Of a stretch of DNA of 64,000 bases, positions 8,180 through 16,883 are shown one piece after another. A program made the translations under genes and the position numbers. The notes under the pieces were generated by a model. That model did no database searches. It worked only from the letters and a program-made list of their open reading frames with translations, and was not told the origin of the DNA. Source of the DNA: Caldilineaceae bacterium (GTDB lineage Bacteria; Chloroflexota; Anaerolineae; Caldilineales; Caldilineaceae); contig JAJEDJ010000001.1 of the NCBI GenBank assembly GCA_022821545.1, forward strand, positions 1 through 64,000. The letters run 5' to 3'. Numbering within the stretch: the stretch's first letter is position 1; every line of letters begins with the position of its first letter.

Positions 8180-9578
8180 TCGACGTGGCGCCGCCGGAGT
8201 CCACTTCGATGATGCGCGCCGAAACCGGCTCGTACGCGGCTCGCGGCGCGACCGACCCTTTGGCCACGAATATCTGCTGCTGCTCCGGCATGATCCCGAC
8301 CGACCGCAGCTGATTGAAGCTCATGGGCGGCGTGCGGCGGCTGTCCAGAACCAGCAGGCCGCCGCTCGTCGCCAGCACGGCGGTCAGACCCTGGTCCCAG
8401 TCGCGGCCGCCCCCGTGGCGGACTTCGGTCTCGATAAATTTGCCGTCGTGCAGGGTCCGCACCGTCCCCTCCACGGTCAGCGTCGGCCCGTGCTCGTCGT
8501 CCACCTTGCCCCCGACGGGCAGCGTCAACTGCGCGCCGATGCCCGCGGCCGCGCAGGCCTTGACGGCCTCCGGATCGTACAGGGCCATGACCCATCCGCC
8601 GGCGCCTTGCCGCAGCAGCTCTTCCAACACAAAGGTCGAGTCCCCGGCGCTGCCGCCGCCGATGTTGTCGCCCATCTCCATCATCGAGACCGGCTTCTCT
8701 TCGCTGGCGATCGCCATCTCCACCGCCCTGGCCGGACTCGGAATGTTCGGCAGCAGCTCATCCCGCAGCGACCACATCATATCGGCGAGTCTCTGCGCCT
8801 CGCGGTCGGCCAGGTCCTGATCACCGTCCGCCACCACCACGATGCAGGGCCCCATCCAGGGGACATCCGCATACTGGTAGCCGGCCGCCACGCTGGTCGC
8901 CAGAATCCCCGGCTGCCGCTCCAGCTCGATCGCGGCGTCCATCACCGGCTTCATCGGGCGCATGTTTGTGTTGTGAAAGGCGATGTTATAGACAAGCTCC
9001 GGTTTGGCGATGCTTGAGACCGGCCGCACCTCCCCGCGCACGGCGCGCGTGATCAGCTCCGCCGCCTGCAACCCGCGCTCGCGCTGGTCGACGTGGGGAC
9101 AGGTCTTGTAGATGATGAGGGCGGTGGCGTCCTCCACCAGCTGCGGGGGCACGTTGCCGTGGTAGTCGTGCGTCACGATTACGGGAAGGTCCGGCCCGAC
9201 ATGTTCGCGGACGCGGCGGGTGGTCTCGCCATCCCCCTGGGGGAATCCCTCGGCAACGAAGGCCCCGTGCAGGCCCAACAGGAGCCCGTCCAGAGGCATG
9301 GCGTCGCTGATCAGTCCGAGCAGCTCGTCGGTGAGCGCTTCATAGGCATCGGCCTCCACGGCACCGGCCGGGGTCGCCACCGCGCCCATGAGCGGAACCA
9401 TCTCGTAGCCGTAGGCTTCTGCGCCGGCGATGAAGCCGCCCACCTCGTGGAAGGTCGGTCGGTACTGTTCGATGATCTCCTGGCCCCGCACGAAACGGAA
9501 ATCGGAGTAGGTGGTCGGGAAGGACGCGAACGTGTTTGATTCGTGACTCAGGGAAGCGATTCCTATGCGCATAGTCAT
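8112..9578 (-). CDS. M81 family metallopeptidase (MlrC-like)
   Basis: Complete 488-aa protein of the MlrC/M81 family, named after the zinc enzyme that opens linearised microcystin; most members act on unknown small peptides or amides. Seen here: the N-terminal S-H-E-S-N-T-F motif (residues 11-17), L-G-L-H-G-A (His104), V-T-H-D-Y-H-G-N (Asp138, His140) and Y-K-T-C-P-H-V-D (His162, Asp164). These hold the likely metal ligands. No signal peptide. The ATG has a GTGGAGG Shine-Dalgarno. It is convergent with the desaturase (68-base overlap) and divergent from the ABC operon. Members of this family often sit with sugar or peptide ABC importers, consistent with this context. Confidence 0.92.
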   Translation of the reverse strand: MTMRIGIASLSHESNTFASFPTTYSDFRFVRGQEIIEQYRPTFHEVGGFIAGAEAYGYEMVPLMGAVATPAGAVEADAYEALTDELLGLISDAMPLDGLLLGLHGAFVAEGFPQGDGETTRRVREHVGPDLPVIVTHDYHGNVPPQLVEDATALIIYKTCPHVDQRERGLQAAELITRAVRGEVRPVSSIAKPELVYNIAFHNTNMRPMKPVMDAAIELERQPGILATSVAAGYQYADVPWMGPCIVVVADGDQDLADREAQRLADMMWSLRDELLPNIPSPARAVEMAIASEEKPVSMMEMGDNIGGGSAGDSTFVLEELLRQGAGGWVMALYDPEAVKACAAAGIGAQLTLPVGGKVDDEHGPTLTVEGTVRTLHDGKFIETEVRHGGGRDWDQGLTAVLATSGGLLVLDSRRTPPMSFNQLRSVGIMPEQQQIFVAKGSVAPRAAYEPVSARIIEVDSGGATSISRPPEDFQLARKGLYEWTQGA

Positions 9579-9889
9579 GTTTTACCTCCACCCAGGTGTT
9601 TTGCAGTTTGGCCGAACACAAGTATAATTGCGCGCAATGCCATCGATACCGGTAGGGGGTATTATCCGACCTCTACGCCTGATGCGCAATTCCCTTTGGC
9701 AGGCTTCCAGAGACGGCCAAATACAGGTGGGCGGCAGACGAGAGCACGAACGGGGCGTCCTCATCCCACAGGACCCGTGCCCGCCCAATCTGATCCCCTG
9801 GATCTCGTTCAGCCTACTGCGGAGGTCCGGTTAGCGGAACCCCGTTATTGGGGATGGGCAAGATTTCGTACAGTTGAGCGGAGGTGAAC
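9579..9889. other. divergent intergenic region, M81 gene / ABC operon
   Basis: About 310 bases. On the plus strand TTGCAG (9601-9606), a 16-base spacer and TATAAT (9623-9628) make a possible promoter for the ABC operon, with a leader of roughly 255 bases. On the minus strand the same AT-rich site reads TATACT and could serve the M81 gene. No gene or strong hairpin seen. Confidence 0.35.
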
Positions 9890-10864
9890 GTGGCGGTCGC
9901 AGAAACCGGCGCACCTGCACGAGGAGCGCCAGATAGCAAGGCCAGCCTGCTCAGCCGGCTGGTTGGCGCCCAGACGCCATTCCAGACCAAAAGGGCGGTA
10001 TGGGGGTATATATACGCCGCCCCCTGGATCCTGGGTCTTATAATATTCTGGGGCGGGCCAATCCTTGCATCCTTCTACTTCGGCTTTACCGAATACGCGG
10101 TAATCGGAAGCCCCAAGTTTACCGGCTTAAGCAATTACGTCAGGGCTTTCAGCGGTGATGAACTGTTCTGGCCCTCGCTGGGCCGCACCTTCACCTTTGC
10201 CGGCCTGTATATCCCCTTTGCGGTCGGAGGGGCATTGGTACTGGCCGTCCTTCTCAACCAGAAGTTGATGGGCACGACGCTTTTCCGCACCCTCTTCTTC
10301 GTACCCCATCTGATCCCTGCAGTGGCATTGGCGGTTGTGTGGACATTCTTGCTGGCGCCGCGCGTGGGGCCGGTCAACGAATTCCTGCGCGCAATCGGCA
10401 TCTCCGAGCCGCCGGGCTGGCTGGCGTCTCGCGACAGCGCGCTGGCCTCGGTCACGATGATCAATGTGTGGGCAGCCATGGGGGGCAACACGATGTTGAT
10501 CTTCCTGGCCGGTCTGCAGGGCGTGCCGCAGGAGCTGTACGACGCAGCCTCGATCGACGGCGGCGGGGCGTGGGCCAAATTCCGCCACGTGACGCTTCCA
10601 ATGCTCACGCCCACGATCTTCTTCAACGTTGTGCTGGCAGTGATTGGAGCGCTGAAGGTCTTCACGACGGCATGGGTCGCCACGCAGGGGGGGCCCTCCT
10701 ACGCCACCTGGTTCTTCGCCCTGCACATCTACTTTCAGGCCTTCCAGTACTTCCGCCTGGGCTATGGCAGCGCCCTGGCCTGGGTTCTGGCCGCAGTTCT
10801 GCTCTTCTTTACGTGGGTACAGGTGCGCTATTCGCGGCGCTGGGTCCACTATGAGGGAGGGTAG
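9890..10864 (+). CDS. sugar ABC transporter permease (MalF type)
   Basis: Inner-membrane permease with about six hydrophobic segments. The cytoplasmic EAA loop is visible as Y-D-A-A-S-I-D-G-G-G (around residues 219-228), the ATPase docking site of binding-protein-dependent sugar importers (CUT1). The start is chosen at the GTG at 9890 because GGAGG lies five bases before it; the in-frame GTG at 9884 falls inside that ribosome-binding site. It is first in an operon of two permeases and a binding protein. No ATPase gene is nearby, so a shared MsmK/MalK-like ATPase elsewhere probably energises it. Substrate unknown, likely a sugar or sugar acid. Confidence 0.93.
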   Translation: MAVAETGAPARGAPDSKASLLSRLVGAQTPFQTKRAVWGYIYAAPWILGLIIFWGGPILASFYFGFTEYAVIGSPKFTGLSNYVRAFSGDELFWPSLGRTFTFAGLYIPFAVGGALVLAVLLNQKLMGTTLFRTLFFVPHLIPAVALAVVWTFLLAPRVGPVNEFLRAIGISEPPGWLASRDSALASVTMINVWAAMGGNTMLIFLAGLQGVPQELYDAASIDGGGAWAKFRHVTLPMLTPTIFFNVVLAVIGALKVFTTAWVATQGGPSYATWFFALHIYFQAFQYFRLGYGSALAWVLAAVLLFFTWVQVRYSRRWVHYEGG

Positions 10865-10875
10865 GAGTTAGCTTC

Positions 10876-11781
10876 ATGGCGCAAACCACTCTGTCTAACA
10901 AACCACTACTACAACAGGCGCCGGTCTTCCCGCGGCGGGCTATGCAGATTCTCGGCCGCGGGGTTACCTATCTGATTATTCTCGCGCTGTGCGTCCTGTT
11001 CGGCTACCCGCTCTTCTGGACGCTGATGAGTTCGCTCAAGACGATCCCGGAGATGTTCTCATTTCCGCCGATTCTGATCCCAGCGGCGCCCCAATGGTCC
11101 AACTACTGGACGGTTCTGAACATCGACTATCCGGTTGGCCGCTGGTTCATGAACTCTGTTCTCATCGTAATTCTCACGTCATTCGGCACGCTGATCACCT
11201 CCTCTCTGGTGGCCTATTCCTTCGCCCGTTTCGAATACCGCGGACGTGATATCCTCTTCATGATCACCCTCTCGACCATGATGCTCCCCGCTCAGGTTAC
11301 CCTCATCCCGCAGTTCGTTCTCTTCTACCGGCTGGGTTGGGTCAACACGCACCTCCCCCTTTGGGTTCCACACTGGTTCGGCGGGGGCGCCTTCGCCATC
11401 TTTCTGATGCGGCAGTTTTTTCTTACGTTGCCGCTGGACCTGGATGAAGCAGCCCTGATCGACGGGGCCGGCTATTTCCGTATCTTCTGGTCGATACTGA
11501 TGCCGCTGTGCAAACCGGTCCTGGCAACTCTTGCCATTATCACGATCATCGCGAGCTGGAGCGACTTCCTTGGGCCGCTAATCTACCTGAACACGCCGGA
11601 GAAGTTCACGGTATCGGTCGGTCTCCAGTTTTTTAACGCCGTCCCCGAAGTGGGCGGCGAACCGATGCAACATCTTCTGATGGCTGCCTGCGTCATGTCG
11701 ATGGTCCCAATCATTCTGATGTTTTTCTTTGGCCAGCGGTTCTTCGTCCAGGGCATCGTCATGTCCGGGATAAAAGGATAG
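10876..11781 (+). CDS. sugar ABC transporter permease (MalG type)
   Basis: Second CUT1 permease, 301 aa, with six predicted membrane helices after a short cytoplasmic N-terminus. The EAA loop reads E-A-A-L-I-D-G-A-G-Y-F near residue 190, and the C-terminus ends in the usual GIVMSGIKG-like tail. The ATG at 10876 follows the upstream permease by 11 bases and is preceded by GGAG. It should form a heterodimer with the MalF-type protein. The operon order (two permeases, then binding protein) differs from the second importer in this window, where the binding protein comes first. Confidence 0.93.
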   Translation: MAQTTLSNKPLLQQAPVFPRRAMQILGRGVTYLIILALCVLFGYPLFWTLMSSLKTIPEMFSFPPILIPAAPQWSNYWTVLNIDYPVGRWFMNSVLIVILTSFGTLITSSLVAYSFARFEYRGRDILFMITLSTMMLPAQVTLIPQFVLFYRLGWVNTHLPLWVPHWFGGGAFAIFLMRQFFLTLPLDLDEAALIDGAGYFRIFWSILMPLCKPVLATLAIITIIASWSDFLGPLIYLNTPEKFTVSVGLQFFNAVPEVGGEPMQHLLMAACVMSMVPIILMFFFGQRFFVQGIVMSGIKG

Positions 11782-11843
11782 ACCGGATATGGAATGGGCA
11801 ACGGGCCGATTCCAACTCAATCACTTCTCAGGAGAAAGGTAAA

Positions 11844-13199
11844 ATGACGAAGCAACACGTTTCGAGGCGAGCCTTCCTTAAGGGTTTGGCGATGACAGGC
11901 GCGGGCGCCGCGCTGGCTGCGTGCGCAGCACCGGCAGCCCCCGCAGCGACCGGTTCCGGAGATGACATGCCGGCCGCTGAAGCGGTTATGCTACGTGTGC
12001 AGGCGCCCGCGGGCAACGGCGCCCTCATGCCTAGCGAGTTTGCGACCCGCTTCGCCGACCAGACCGGCGTGCAGGTCGAGGTCGAAGATACGATCTACGG
12101 AGAGATCGAAACCAAGACCCAGACCGGCTACATTTCGGGCACTCTCCAAGACCTCGTCTACGGCCATCACCGCTGGATCTTCATCAACTTCCTGAAGGGG
12201 ATCTATCTCGAAATTGACGACCTGCTGGATACGGCTCCCCCCGACGACTTTGACGACTTCTACCCCAGCGTTCTCGAGGGCAACCAGTGGGAGGGCAAGA
12301 ATTTCAGCCTGCCCGACGTCGTTCACCCCGGCGGCAACATCGCCGTCAACTACAACAAGACGATGTTGGAAGAGAAGGGGCTGCCCGAGCCGCAGCTGGG
12401 TTGGACCATAAGCGATTGGACGGAGCTGGCACGCGCCGCCGCCGACCCCGACGCCGGCGTCTTCGGCATCGGTTTTGACAGCATGATCGCCATGCACTAC
12501 TACAGCAATGTCTCCCGCTCATTCGGCGCGCCCGATTCCACCGATTCCTGGATCATGGACGAAGAGGGCCGCACCATGTCCTACAACAACGCCCTTCACG
12601 CCGAGATCGCTGAGTGGTACGTCGGGCTCCTCGACGAGAAGGTTGCGTCCCGCGACGCAGATCGTGAAGGCGTCGAGCCCAATCTCTTCGTTGCCGGACT
12701 GGAAGCCACCCACGCGAGCACGGTTGGCATCCTCACCAACAACCAGGCGCGCGTCGGCGACCGTTTCGAAGTTGGTTCCGTGCCTCTGCCCGTCGGTTCG
12801 GAGGGGCGCCAAGGCACCTGCTTCTCCGGTAACCACTGGATGATCAACTCCAACTCCGCGCACATCGCCGAGGCATGGGAGCTGTGCAAACTGTATACGT
12901 CCTATGACGCCGGTGTCTTCCAGGTCCTGGAGGCCAAGCGCCAGACCAACGGCCGCAAGTCGGTCTGGACCGATCCGCAGGTCAATGAAGTCAACTTCAT
13001 GTACGGCTTCACGGACCAGCTGATCACCGACGGCGTCGAGCCCTATCCGATGCCCTGGAACACGCGCTTCACCGAGGCGAACAACGTCTTCCGCTCCGAG
13101 CTGAATCTGATCTGGGAAGGGGAGGTATCCTTCGCCGAACACGCGTCTGAGATCGATCGCAAGACCCAGGTCGTGCTCGACGAACCGCTTCCTTCCTGA
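11844..13199 (+). CDS. extracellular sugar-binding lipoprotein, Tat-exported
   Basis: Solute-binding protein of 451 aa for the permeases just upstream. The N-terminus has a twin-arginine motif (S-R-R-A-F-L-K, residues 7-13), a hydrophobic core and a lipobox A-L-A-A-C with Cys27 as the lipidation site. An Ala/Pro/Gly-rich linker follows, then a family-1-type binding domain (F-A-T-R-F-A-D-Q-T-G-V block). It would capture substrate at the outer face of the membrane. An AGGAGAAAGGTAAA ribosome-binding region precedes the ATG. Ligand not predictable. Confidence 0.93.
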   Translation: MTKQHVSRRAFLKGLAMTGAGAALAACAAPAAPAATGSGDDMPAAEAVMLRVQAPAGNGALMPSEFATRFADQTGVQVEVEDTIYGEIETKTQTGYISGTLQDLVYGHHRWIFINFLKGIYLEIDDLLDTAPPDDFDDFYPSVLEGNQWEGKNFSLPDVVHPGGNIAVNYNKTMLEEKGLPEPQLGWTISDWTELARAAADPDAGVFGIGFDSMIAMHYYSNVSRSFGAPDSTDSWIMDEEGRTMSYNNALHAEIAEWYVGLLDEKVASRDADREGVEPNLFVAGLEATHASTVGILTNNQARVGDRFEVGSVPLPVGSEGRQGTCFSGNHWMINSNSAHIAEAWELCKLYTSYDAGVFQVLEAKRQTNGRKSVWTDPQVNEVNFMYGFTDQLITDGVEPYPMPWNTRFTEANNVFRSELNLIWEGEVSFAEHASEIDRKTQVVLDEPLPS

Positions 13200-13282
13200 T
13201 CGACATCTGTAATGCCTGCGGGTCCGGCCGCCTGATGACGGTTGGGTCCGCGGGTAAATGTACATTTCCATAGGAGAAAATC

Positions 13283-13879
13283 ATGGCTTTCACTCTCGAA
13301 ATCGGCGAAAAGGCAAAAGAGTTCGACCTGATCGCCACGGACGGCGAAGTCTACACGCTCGGTTGCTTTGACGACGCCGAGACGCTCGTCGTCTTCTTCA
13401 CCTGCAACCACTGCCCCTACGTTATTGGCTCCGACGAAGCGACGCGCGCCAGCGCCGACAAGTTCGCCTCCAAGGGCGTCAAGTTCGTCGGCATCAACTC
13501 CAACAGCGTCCACGTCAACGCCGAAGACGACTTCCGCCACATGGTGGAACGGATGGCCGAGCACAAGTTCCCCTGGGTCTATCTGCGCGACGAAACGCAG
13601 GAAGTGGCCAAGGCCTACGGCGCGCTGCGCACACCCCACTTTTACGTCTTCAACAAGGACCGCGAGCTGGTCTACACCGGCCGCGGGGTTGACAGTCCGC
13701 GCGACGCGACGCAGGCGACCGTATTCGACCTGGACCGCGCCCTGGAGGAGCATACCTCCGGCCAGCCGATCAGCACTACGCTGACCAATCCGATCGGCTG
13801 CAACGTCAAGTGGGCCGGCGAAGACGCTCACTGGATGCCCGCCGACGCCTGCGATCTGGTGCTGCCGCAGCCGGCATAG
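13283..13879 (+). CDS. thioredoxin-fold redoxin (AhpC/TSA-like)
   Basis: Soluble 198-aa redoxin. The active-site C-x-x-C is CNHC at residues 41-44 after the F-F-T strand; the cis-Pro region is R-T-P-H-F-Y. It belongs to the thioredoxin/peroxiredoxin-like family often annotated thioredoxin family protein, predicted to reduce disulfides or peroxides. There is no signal peptide, so it acts in the cytoplasm. TAGGAGAAAATC precedes the ATG. It lies about 80 bases after the binding-protein gene on the same strand, but a functional link to sugar uptake is not evident. Confidence 0.9.
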   Translation: MAFTLEIGEKAKEFDLIATDGEVYTLGCFDDAETLVVFFTCNHCPYVIGSDEATRASADKFASKGVKFVGINSNSVHVNAEDDFRHMVERMAEHKFPWVYLRDETQEVAKAYGALRTPHFYVFNKDRELVYTGRGVDSPRDATQATVFDLDRALEEHTSGQPISTTLTNPIGCNVKWAGEDAHWMPADACDLVLPQPA

Positions 13880-13903
13880 GATCGTACGAAGGTTCGTTAC
13901 CCG

Positions 13904-13933
13904 CGGCGCGTGTCGAAGTCACGACACGCGCCG
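13904..13933 (+). terminator. strong GC-rich hairpin after the redoxin gene
   Basis: An 11-bp perfect stem (13905-13915 with 13922-13932), extended by one C-G pair, with a six-base loop. It lies 25 bases after the redoxin stop and 46 before the next start. No U-tract follows, so it may be a weak or factor-assisted terminator or an RNA-stabilising stem rather than a classical intrinsic terminator. Confidence 0.5.
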
Positions 13934-13978
13934 TATTGGACCCCACAATTGTCTTCCCATCATCAAGAAAGAGGTGGT

Positions 13979-15100
13979 ATGCTCATGCCTTCCTACGCAG
14001 AACTGGATGTAACACCCATGATCAATGCCAACGCCACCCTTACCAGGCTCGGCGGCTCGCTCATGCCGCCCGAAGTTCTGGAAGCGATGATGGAAGCGGC
14101 GAAATCCTTCGTTGAACTGCCGGAGTTACAGCGCCGCGTCGGCAACCGTATCGCCCTTCTCACGCAGAACGAGGCCTGCTACGTCAGTTCCGGCGCGGCC
14201 GGCGGCATCGCAGTCGTCACAGCCGCTTGCATTACAGGCACCGAAAAGTGGGCGATTGAACAGCTGCCGGACCTGACCGGTCTCAAGAACGAGGTCATCG
14301 TCCACAAGGCTCACCGCAACGGCTACGATCACGCCGTCCGCCAGGTCGGCGCCAAGATGATTGAGATCGGCTGGCCCGGTGAAGCCGAAGTCTGGCACTT
14401 GGAGAGAGCGATCAACGAAAGGACCGCTGCGGTGTTCTGGTTTGAGGGCGCTATGAGGACGCCTGGCGACATTCCCCTGGAAATGGTGATCGACGTCGCC
14501 CACGCACACGGGGTGCCGGTCATCGTGGACGCGGCCGCCCAACTCCCGCCTGTCGAAAACCTGTGGAAGTTCACCCAGATGGGCGCTGACGCGGCCATTT
14601 TCAGCGGGGGCAAGGACCTGCGCGGCCCCCAGTCTTCCGGCCTCGTGCTGGGTAAGCAGTGGATCGTTGACGCCTGCGCTCTCAACGGCAACCCCAACCA
14701 CGGCATCGGCCGCCCCATGAAGGTAGGCAAGGAAGAGATGCTGGGTTTGCTGGCCGCGGTTGAGCGTTACCTGGCGATGGATCACGAGGCGCGCGCCTCG
14801 CAGATGGAAGAGATTGTGGCCGGCTGGTGCAGCGAGCTGAACCGGCTGGACGGCATCACCGCCACGCGATCATTTCCAAGCGAGGCGAACCAGCCAGCGC
14901 CGCGCGCCCAGGTCCACATTGACCCCTCTGTTGTAGGGCGAACCCGTCAAGAGATAGATCAGGGTCTGCAAGAAGGGAGCCCGGCGGTTTCAGTCGCATA
15001 CGGAAAGGCCGACGAAACGATTATGCTGAATCCAATGACGTTGGAAGAGGGCGAAGAGGAGATTGTGCTGGCCCGCCTGGTGGAGGAGATAAAGGGTTGA
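13979..15100 (+). CDS. SelA/DgaE-like PLP-dependent lyase
   Basis: Fold-type I PLP enzyme of about 373 aa related to L-seryl-tRNA(Sec) selenium transferase and D-glucosaminate-6-phosphate ammonia-lyase. The N-terminal N-A-N-A-T-L-T-R-L-G-G block is typical of this subgroup. The PLP lysine is predicted as Lys212 in F-S-G-G-K-D-L-R-G-P-Q, with the upstream V-D-A-A-A-Q strand binding the cofactor. SelA proper is longer and would be expected beside selB/selC, which are absent, so a catabolic lyase on an amino-sugar acid is more likely. The start at 13979 is chosen for the GAGG before it; ATG 13985 is also possible. The neighbouring enolase-superfamily and RidA genes fit sugar-acid or amine catabolism. 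Confidence 0.85.
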   Translation: MLMPSYAELDVTPMINANATLTRLGGSLMPPEVLEAMMEAAKSFVELPELQRRVGNRIALLTQNEACYVSSGAAGGIAVVTAACITGTEKWAIEQLPDLTGLKNEVIVHKAHRNGYDHAVRQVGAKMIEIGWPGEAEVWHLERAINERTAAVFWFEGAMRTPGDIPLEMVIDVAHAHGVPVIVDAAAQLPPVENLWKFTQMGADAAIFSGGKDLRGPQSSGLVLGKQWIVDACALNGNPNHGIGRPMKVGKEEMLGLLAAVERYLAMDHEARASQMEEIVAGWCSELNRLDGITATRSFPSEANQPAPRAQVHIDPSVVGRTRQEIDQGLQEGSPAVSVAYGKADETIMLNPMTLEEGEEEIVLARLVEEIKG

Positions 15101-15141
15101 GGTCCATTCAACTGAGTAATACGGATTGAGAGATTGAAGAG

Positions 15142-16065
15142 GTGACTAATACTGCCTTGGGTACCCTCAAGCGCGTGGAGGTTCGGAAGGCGTGGCCCCA
15201 CGAGGCAAATGACTTTACACCTTGGCTTGCGGAGAATCTTGACCGCTTGTCATCTGAACTAGACATCGAACTTGAACTTGAAGGCCAGGAAGTGGACGTT
15301 GGGTCTTATCGGGCCGACCTCGTAGCTCGAGTTCCACAGACAGGTGACCGTGTGCTCATAGAGAATCAGCTTGAATGGGCTGATCTTCAACACCTGGGCC
15401 AAATCCTCGCCTACCTCGCCGGCCTGGAAGCCAAGATCGTCGTCTGGATCGCCAAAGACTTTCGAGATGAGCATCTCTCCGCCATCCGTTGGCTTAACGA
15501 GCACACAGTGGACCCGTTTGCCTTCTTCGCTGTCCAGGTTGGTGTCGTCCAGATCGGAGACTCGCAATTCGCACCCGTCTTTGACATTCTTGAAAGACCT
15601 AATGAGTGGAATCGTCAAGTGCAGGAAGTCAGTAAGTCTGGCGAGCTTTCAAGTTCGGGCCAGTTTAGGAGAAGCTTTTGGGAGTATTTCTCTGTCCGAC
15701 GACCAGAAGCCCCAGATTTACAACCCGGCTATGCGGGCAGCAATATCTGGCATGATGTTCATGAAGTTGGACTTAGAGTAGTTCAATTCTTGGCAGCCAA
15801 AGGTGTAGGCGTTTACGTGACCGGCAAATGGGGTGAGACCCAGACCGAAGTTGAGCCACAAATTGCGCCTCTTCAGGGCGTTTTTTCCACAGCCCTTGAA
15901 GCAGAAAATTTCAGTCACAATGGCAACCATTGGTACGTAACCGAGTTGAAAATCGATGCATATGATCGAGACAACTGGGACGCCATGGTTGACTGGCTGG
16001 ACGACCAGCGTCAGAAGTATGAGGAAATTCTCCGCCTTGGTCCCAACGCCTCCGACTTGAAGTAA
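15142..16065 (+). CDS. DUF4268-type PD-(D/E)xK nuclease-like protein
   Basis: Soluble 307-aa protein. The N-terminal half looks like a restriction-endonuclease-like fold: an R-A-D-L-V-A strand (Asp near 58), then V-L-I-E-N-Q (Glu near 74) and the helix L-Q-H-L-G-Q-I-L-A-Y. This matches the nuclease-like proteins with a C-terminal DUF4268 domain. The E-N-Q triad in place of E-x-K is common in this group. The C-terminal part ends in a helical W-x-x-M-V-D-W-L region. It starts with GTG directly behind GAAGAG. Role unknown; relatives occur near restriction or mobile regions, and a toxin-antitoxin relic follows. Confidence 0.8.
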   Translation: MTNTALGTLKRVEVRKAWPHEANDFTPWLAENLDRLSSELDIELELEGQEVDVGSYRADLVARVPQTGDRVLIENQLEWADLQHLGQILAYLAGLEAKIVVWIAKDFRDEHLSAIRWLNEHTVDPFAFFAVQVGVVQIGDSQFAPVFDILERPNEWNRQVQEVSKSGELSSSGQFRRSFWEYFSVRRPEAPDLQPGYAGSNIWHDVHEVGLRVVQFLAAKGVGVYVTGKWGETQTEVEPQIAPLQGVFSTALEAENFSHNGNHWYVTELKIDAYDRDNWDAMVDWLDDQRQKYEEILRLGPNASDLK

Positions 16066-16196
16066 CCTGGAAGGAACGAGTTCTATGGTTGGGATTGAGC
16101 TATGGTTGGCTGCATACGGCTGCCAGGTAAATGTGTGTTTCACAAGGTGTCGAAAATTTTTCCAGAAATAGTGCCCGAGGACTCCCTACGGCTCCT

Positions 16197-16252
16197 TTCA
16201 CAAAGACCGCAGATAATGATATACTTAGCCAATAATAGCTGGTAATAGCTGG
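16197..16252 (+). promoter_or_regulatory. promoter and tandem-repeat operator of phd-like antitoxin
   Basis: TTCACA (16197-16202), a 17-base spacer and TATACT (16220-16225) form a good sigma-70-like promoter. Transcription would start near 16232. Exactly there begin two perfect tandem copies of TAATAGCTGG (16233-16242 and 16243-16252) followed by a partial third. Position and spacing suggest an operator bound by the Phd/YefM antitoxin for autorepression; that role is inference from how such modules work. Confidence 0.5.
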
Positions 16253-16275
16253 TAATGGCCAAAGGAGCTGTGACA

Positions 16276-16620
16276 ATGAAGATCGCAACCATTAGCGCTA
16301 CAGAGGCTAAGAATCGTTTTGGCGATGTGATTCGTCGAGCCTACCGCCGCCAAGAGCATCTGGTCATTGAGCGGGGAGGAATCCCTGTCGTAGCTATCGT
16401 GCCTATCAGCGACTATGAACAGTTTTTGGCGCAAGTCAGTAACGATGATGCAGAAAGTGTCGGAGAAGATATATCTACTGCCAGTGCCCAAAGTCAAGCA
16501 GGAAATCGACTCATGGAGTTTCTCGACGAAATGCACGCGCGGATGCCCGACGTGCCTGAAGACCAGGCCCAAAAGGACATTGAAGAAGCAATTGCCGCAG
16601 TGCGTGCCGAGAAAAGATGA
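16276..16620 (+). CDS. Phd/YefM-family antitoxin
   Basis: Antitoxin of 114 aa with the N-terminal DNA-binding Phd/YefM fold: I-S-A-T-E-A-K-N-R-F-G-D-V-I-R-R, then V-I-E-R-G-G-I-P-V-V-A-I-V-P. The acidic helical C-terminus would wrap a PIN-domain toxin. The start at 16276 is preferred to an in-frame ATG at 16255 because AAAGGAG lies between them, correctly spaced for the later one. The stop overlaps the ATG of a PIN toxin reading frame (ATGA), the usual arrangement, but that toxin is truncated, leaving an orphan antitoxin. Confidence 0.88.
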   Translation: MKIATISATEAKNRFGDVIRRAYRRQEHLVIERGGIPVVAIVPISDYEQFLAQVSNDDAESVGEDISTASAQSQAGNRLMEFLDEMHARMPDVPEDQAQKDIEEAIAAVRAEKR

Positions 16621-16700
16621 GGGTCGTATTGGATACAAATGTCTGGGTCAGGGGTTTGAAACGAATCTGCCGACAATTCAAGACGACAACCTTCGTATAG
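16617..16700 (+). pseudogene. truncated PIN-domain toxin (VapC-like) remnant
   Basis: Starts at the ATGA overlap with the antitoxin and reads M-R-V-V-L-D-T-N-V-W-V-R-G-L, the classic PIN N-terminus with the first catalytic Asp. It then loses similarity and stops after 27 codons. The rest of the about 130-aa domain is absent downstream. The toxin is therefore dead. Confidence 0.75.
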
Positions 16701-16883
16701 TAAAAAGAAACACGTGCCCGCAGGTGGACCGCTACCGCCCTCTAGTCCTACCCATACGCCCCAGATAATTTGCCCTGTTTTGGAACAGAGCAGTATAAGG
16801 GGATCAACGCGTATCATGTTAGAATCCCCACAATCCGATCCATCCCACGCACTCCAATAGGACCCACCCGCCAGGAGCACCCA

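Noticed and set aside
13979..15100. Reading the SelA-like gene together with the tRNA-like element as a selenocysteine system
   Set aside because: The protein is shorter than SelA, no selB or selD is present, and the tRNA-like element lacks a UCA anticodon loop.
16700..16883. Possible continuation of the PIN toxin in other frames
   Set aside because: No later PIN motifs were found in any frame before the enolase-family gene.
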